Below the pieces are notes generated by a model. It was given only the letters and a program-made list of their open reading frames with translations. It was not told the origin of the DNA and made no database searches. The position numbers were made by a program, and so were the translations under genes. From Fidelibacterota bacterium (lineage in GTDB: Bacteria; Fidelibacterota; UBA8477), in the NCBI GenBank assembly GCA_021734045.1, contig JAIPJR010000020.1, positions 1 to 36,755 on the forward strand: a DNA stretch of 36,755 bases, in the 5' to 3' direction. Of this stretch, positions 34,099 through 36,755 are shown piece after piece. The number at the start of each line of letters is the position of its first letter. The first letter of the stretch is position 1.

Positions 34099-35886
34099 CT
34101 AAGCAAACTGCACCGCAATGCCTATCGCTTTCCGGCCGGCATGTACCCCCAGAGCCGGACCGACGGTGGATTGATAGATACTAACATTTTGGAAATGGGA
34201 CTTGAGTGTCTCGACCGCAACCTGAGCCGCCTCCGGATTAACCGCGTGCACCACGCCAATTCGCTTCACCGCCCGGTTACCGATTTTCTTTAAAACGAAC
34301 CGGGTGAATTTTTCAAATTTATTCCGCCGCCCGAAGGTGACACCGGCGGATTCCACAAAGCCATTCTTATTCATGGTGAGAATCGGATTCAAGTGTAAGG
34401 CTTCCACCAGCTTTTTCTTCTTATCAGAGACACGTCCGCCACGAAAAACCGCATCCATAGAATCAAGTCCAATAAAAACCTCTGTGTTTTGAACCGCATT
34501 TTCAACACGCCGGACCACATTTTCGAAGGAATCTCCAGCTTCGATGGCTGCACCGGCTTCAATTACAATCAGCCCCGTTCCGATGGACAGACTGAATCCA
34601 TCAAATACGGCTTTGTTCTTGAATTCTACCTCTTTCAAGCCTGCTTCAATGCCCTGCAGGGTACCGGAAGAATTTCGGGGTACATGGATTGAAATGAGAT
34701 TACTGTAGTGACTTGATAGAAATTTAAATATGCGTCGCACATCACCCAGGGGGGGCTGGGATGTTTTTGGATGATGCTTATCTGTGAGTAACCGCTGATA
34801 GAATTCGTCGCCGGAAATGGTGATTTTGTCGATGAATTCATCGTCTCCAAAATTCAGCCGTACGGGGATGGTGTGAATTTGAAAACGGTCAAACAGCTCG
34901 TCCGGTAGATCGCATGTAGAATCCACCACCAGGGCAATGGCATTGGGATCAGCCGCCGCTTTTTTTTGAATACGCATATCATCAACTTTTTGCTGACTGA
35001 GTTGTCCCAGACTGCGCAGGTGATTAAAGACCTTTCCCGGCTCCAGTGTGTGGAGGTGGACTTTCATGTGTTGAGGTGACCCCGCCACCACGACGCTATC
35101 CCCGTGTTGCTCCAATTCTGCCAAAATCGCCTGACGATTAAACCCTTCTCCTGTGAGAACGCATTCGGTGCAAAATGGAAAATCCAGATTCAGGTCATCC
35201 GGATGGACATCCTCCTGTTCCAAAGCATCCACCAGTGACAACTCCAGCTTTTGTGTATGGCGTAGGTTCCCAGAGCGGATAAAATGGAGCATTCCCTCCA
35301 GAATATCCACAAACCCCTGTCCTGCAGCGTCAACTACACCGGCTTTTTTCAGGACAGCCAGTTGTTCCGGGGTTCGGCGTAATGCCTCCTGAGCCTCCGC
35401 TAAGGATGCCTCCATGAGTGTGAGATAATCACGGTAATGATGCGCTTTATCCTTCAAACACGCTGCCCAGGTCTTGATTACGGATAGTATCGTGCCTTCC
35501 CGGGGATGGGAGAGCGCCTGGTAAGCACTTTGGCTGGCCAGGGAGACTGCTTCAGCGAACTGGGTGGTTGATAATTTTGCTTTTCCCATTACAGCTTCGG
35601 CGAAGCCCTGGAAAAACTGGGCTAAAATCGCACCTGAATTCCCCCGGGCATTATCAATGGCGGCATTGGCCACTTCCTGACTCAGGTCCCCCAGTGGCAG
35701 GCTCAGGTGGGTGCGCATTCTCTCCGCAATTCCCATGAGCGTATAGGCCATATTCGTACCGGTATCGCCGTCGGGCACCGGAAAGACATTGATTTTATTC
35801 AGGTAATCCTGACGATCCATGATGTTCTGTATCCCGGCGTACAGTACGCGGTAGAGTCGTCGTCCGTCCAGATAAGCTATTTTCAT
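34099..35886 (-). CDS. Fused DAK2 (FakA-like) and DegV (FakB-like) protein, candidate fatty acid kinase
   Basis: A 595-residue protein. The ATG at 35886 is chosen for its GGAG site seven bases upstream and the typical YLDGRRL start; the longer frame to 35958 has no family match. Residues 1-195 are a DAK2/DhaL kinase domain (FPVPDGDTGTNM around 35-46, RGNSGAILAQFFQG at 81-94). Residues ~195-307 match the middle domain of FakA (FPFCTECVL, VKVHLHTLEPG-type segment, VDDMRIQ). Residues ~315-595 are a complete DegV domain (VVDSTCDLP, KTSQPPLGD, ending VGPALGVHAGRKAIGI), the lipid-binding fold of FakB. In Firmicutes kinase and lipid carrier are separate proteins that together make acyl-phosphate; here they are one chain beside plsY, which supports that function. 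The FakA C-terminal domain seems replaced by DegV. Confidence 0.85.
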   Translation of the reverse strand: MKIAYLDGRRLYRVLYAGIQNIMDRQDYLNKINVFPVPDGDTGTNMAYTLMGIAERMRTHLSLPLGDLSQEVANAAIDNARGNSGAILAQFFQGFAEAVMGKAKLSTTQFAEAVSLASQSAYQALSHPREGTILSVIKTWAACLKDKAHHYRDYLTLMEASLAEAQEALRRTPEQLAVLKKAGVVDAAGQGFVDILEGMLHFIRSGNLRHTQKLELSLVDALEQEDVHPDDLNLDFPFCTECVLTGEGFNRQAILAELEQHGDSVVVAGSPQHMKVHLHTLEPGKVFNHLRSLGQLSQQKVDDMRIQKKAAADPNAIALVVDSTCDLPDELFDRFQIHTIPVRLNFGDDEFIDKITISGDEFYQRLLTDKHHPKTSQPPLGDVRRIFKFLSSHYSNLISIHVPRNSSGTLQGIEAGLKEVEFKNKAVFDGFSLSIGTGLIVIEAGAAIEAGDSFENVVRRVENAVQNTEVFIGLDSMDAVFRGGRVSDKKKKLVEALHLNPILTMNKNGFVESAGVTFGRRNKFEKFTRFVLKKIGNRAVKRIGVVHAVNPEAAQVAVETLKSHFQNVSIYQSTVGPALGVHAGRKAIGIAVQFA

Positions 35887-36069
35887 GTATTGCTCCGTGT
35901 GGGGCCTAAAATAAACCATCGTTCCCACGAGCGAAATAGTATTCACCCCTGCCCACAATCACATTTCCCAAAATTCATAGCCAGCCGCATTTTTTTCTCT
36001 ATATTCCGCGTCGATGAGAGATTGCGGTACACTTTTTGATAAACATTTAGCTGACAGCTCGAAGGCGAG

Positions 36070-36370
<301 letters not shown>

Positions 36371-36402
36371 GCCACTTCAGATATAATCTCGATTTATTAA
36401 AC

Positions 36403-36440
36403 AAAAGCCCTGGTAATTTCTATTACCGGGGCTTTTGCTT
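36403..36440 (+). terminator. Intrinsic terminator after the ferredoxin gene
   Basis: AAAAGCCCTGGTAAT (36403-36417) pairs with ATTACCGGGGCTTTT (36422-36436) over 15 bases with a single G-U wobble and a four-base loop; the stem ends in a T-run. Confidence 0.88.
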
Positions 36441-36755
36441 ATTGGGAAGCGTGATGGTTATCAGGGCAACGGTTGCGTTTTAAGCGATTTTACAAAAGAA
36501 TTAAACTTACTGCTGTTGGAATTGCTGCCGTTCATCGAGCGGATAGGGGCTGGGATAGGGCAACCACCCCCGCTCTGGAATTCTCAAAGACGGGAGTCGA
36601 TTTTAATATTTGACAACACTACTGTCCCGTTAGAAGTCCCATAATAACAATTGGTTAGAGTCAGCCTGCTCAACAAAGCGGGAGTTGGATTCTGTAAGTA
36701 GTTGATTTAACGGGACTTTCTCGAAAAGCGAGACACTTAAAATCTGTAGAATTGT
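36441..36755. repeat. Gene-free right end with short inverted repeats
   Basis: No convincing gene in these 315 bases. GTCCCGTTA (36624-36632) recurs inverted as TAACGGGAC (36708-36716), 75 bases apart, and TCTCG (36719-36723) with CGAGA (36729-36733) forms a small hairpin just after. This could be the edge of a mobile element or a structured leader of a gene beyond the window; neither can be shown. Confidence 0.3.

Noticed and set aside
36435-36644. A 69-residue frame after the ferredoxin
   Set aside because: It starts inside the terminator stem, has no ribosome site and shows no recognisable pattern.

Overview
The window reads as ordinary bacterial chromosome: dense genes, mostly with Shine-Dalgarno sites, and no rRNA, tRNA, phage or CRISPR seen. 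Abundant multihaem cytochromes, beta-barrel and FN3 lipoproteins, an ESS-type transporter, an unusual Nramp-like protein and a DAK2-DegV fusion suggest a Gram-negative, respiratory, probably anaerobic or facultative bacterium of the FCB broad group (Marinimicrobia, Calditrichota or Ignavibacteria type). That placement is inference; no phylogenetic marker was tested.

206-10911 (minus strand) is the standout region. Seven co-directional genes form one apparent electron-transfer locus. In transcription order they are: a multi-pass b-type cytochrome; a membrane-anchored ferredoxin/flavin pyridine-nucleotide oxidoreductase whose flavin domain looks circularly permuted; a zinc-ribbon/TPR membrane protein; three secreted multihaem c-type cytochromes with 20, 42 and 10 predicted haem sites (72 in total); and an outer-membrane beta-barrel candidate. 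The order suggests a route from NAD(P)H or quinol at the inner membrane, across the periplasm, to the outer membrane and outside: a possible extracellular-electron-transfer conduit not obviously of the MtrCAB type. A good sigma70-like promoter lies directly before the first gene and may give a leaderless mRNA.

11085-25021 is a mixed region: rhodanese plus MauE/DoxX membrane protein, galactokinase, an ESS/GltS-like transporter, a stand-alone E2-type acyltransferase, a secreted protein of unknown function, an HTH-DNA methyltransferase overlapping a secreted glycogen-debranching-like lipoprotein, a flavin reductase-like protein, a membrane Fe-S oxidoreductase of the HdrD/DUF224 (EMO-like) type, and a lysine 2,3-aminomutase-like radical SAM enzyme. 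The EMO-like protein could feed electrons into the quinone pool that the cytochrome locus may draain.

25179-30040 holds a large PAS/GAF sensor kinase, a receiver-kinase hybrid and an FN3 lipoprotein, closed by a strong, probably bidirectional terminator. 30102-36370 holds an aldo/keto reductase, a tautomerase, a PGRP-type amidase lipoprotein, the Nramp-like transporter, plsY next to a fused FakA-FakB-like protein (a plausible fatty-acid salvage operon) and a small YfhL-type ferredoxin with its own terminator. The last ~315 bases hold no convincing gene, only short inverted repeats. The left edge probably cuts the start of another minus-strand membrane-protein gene.
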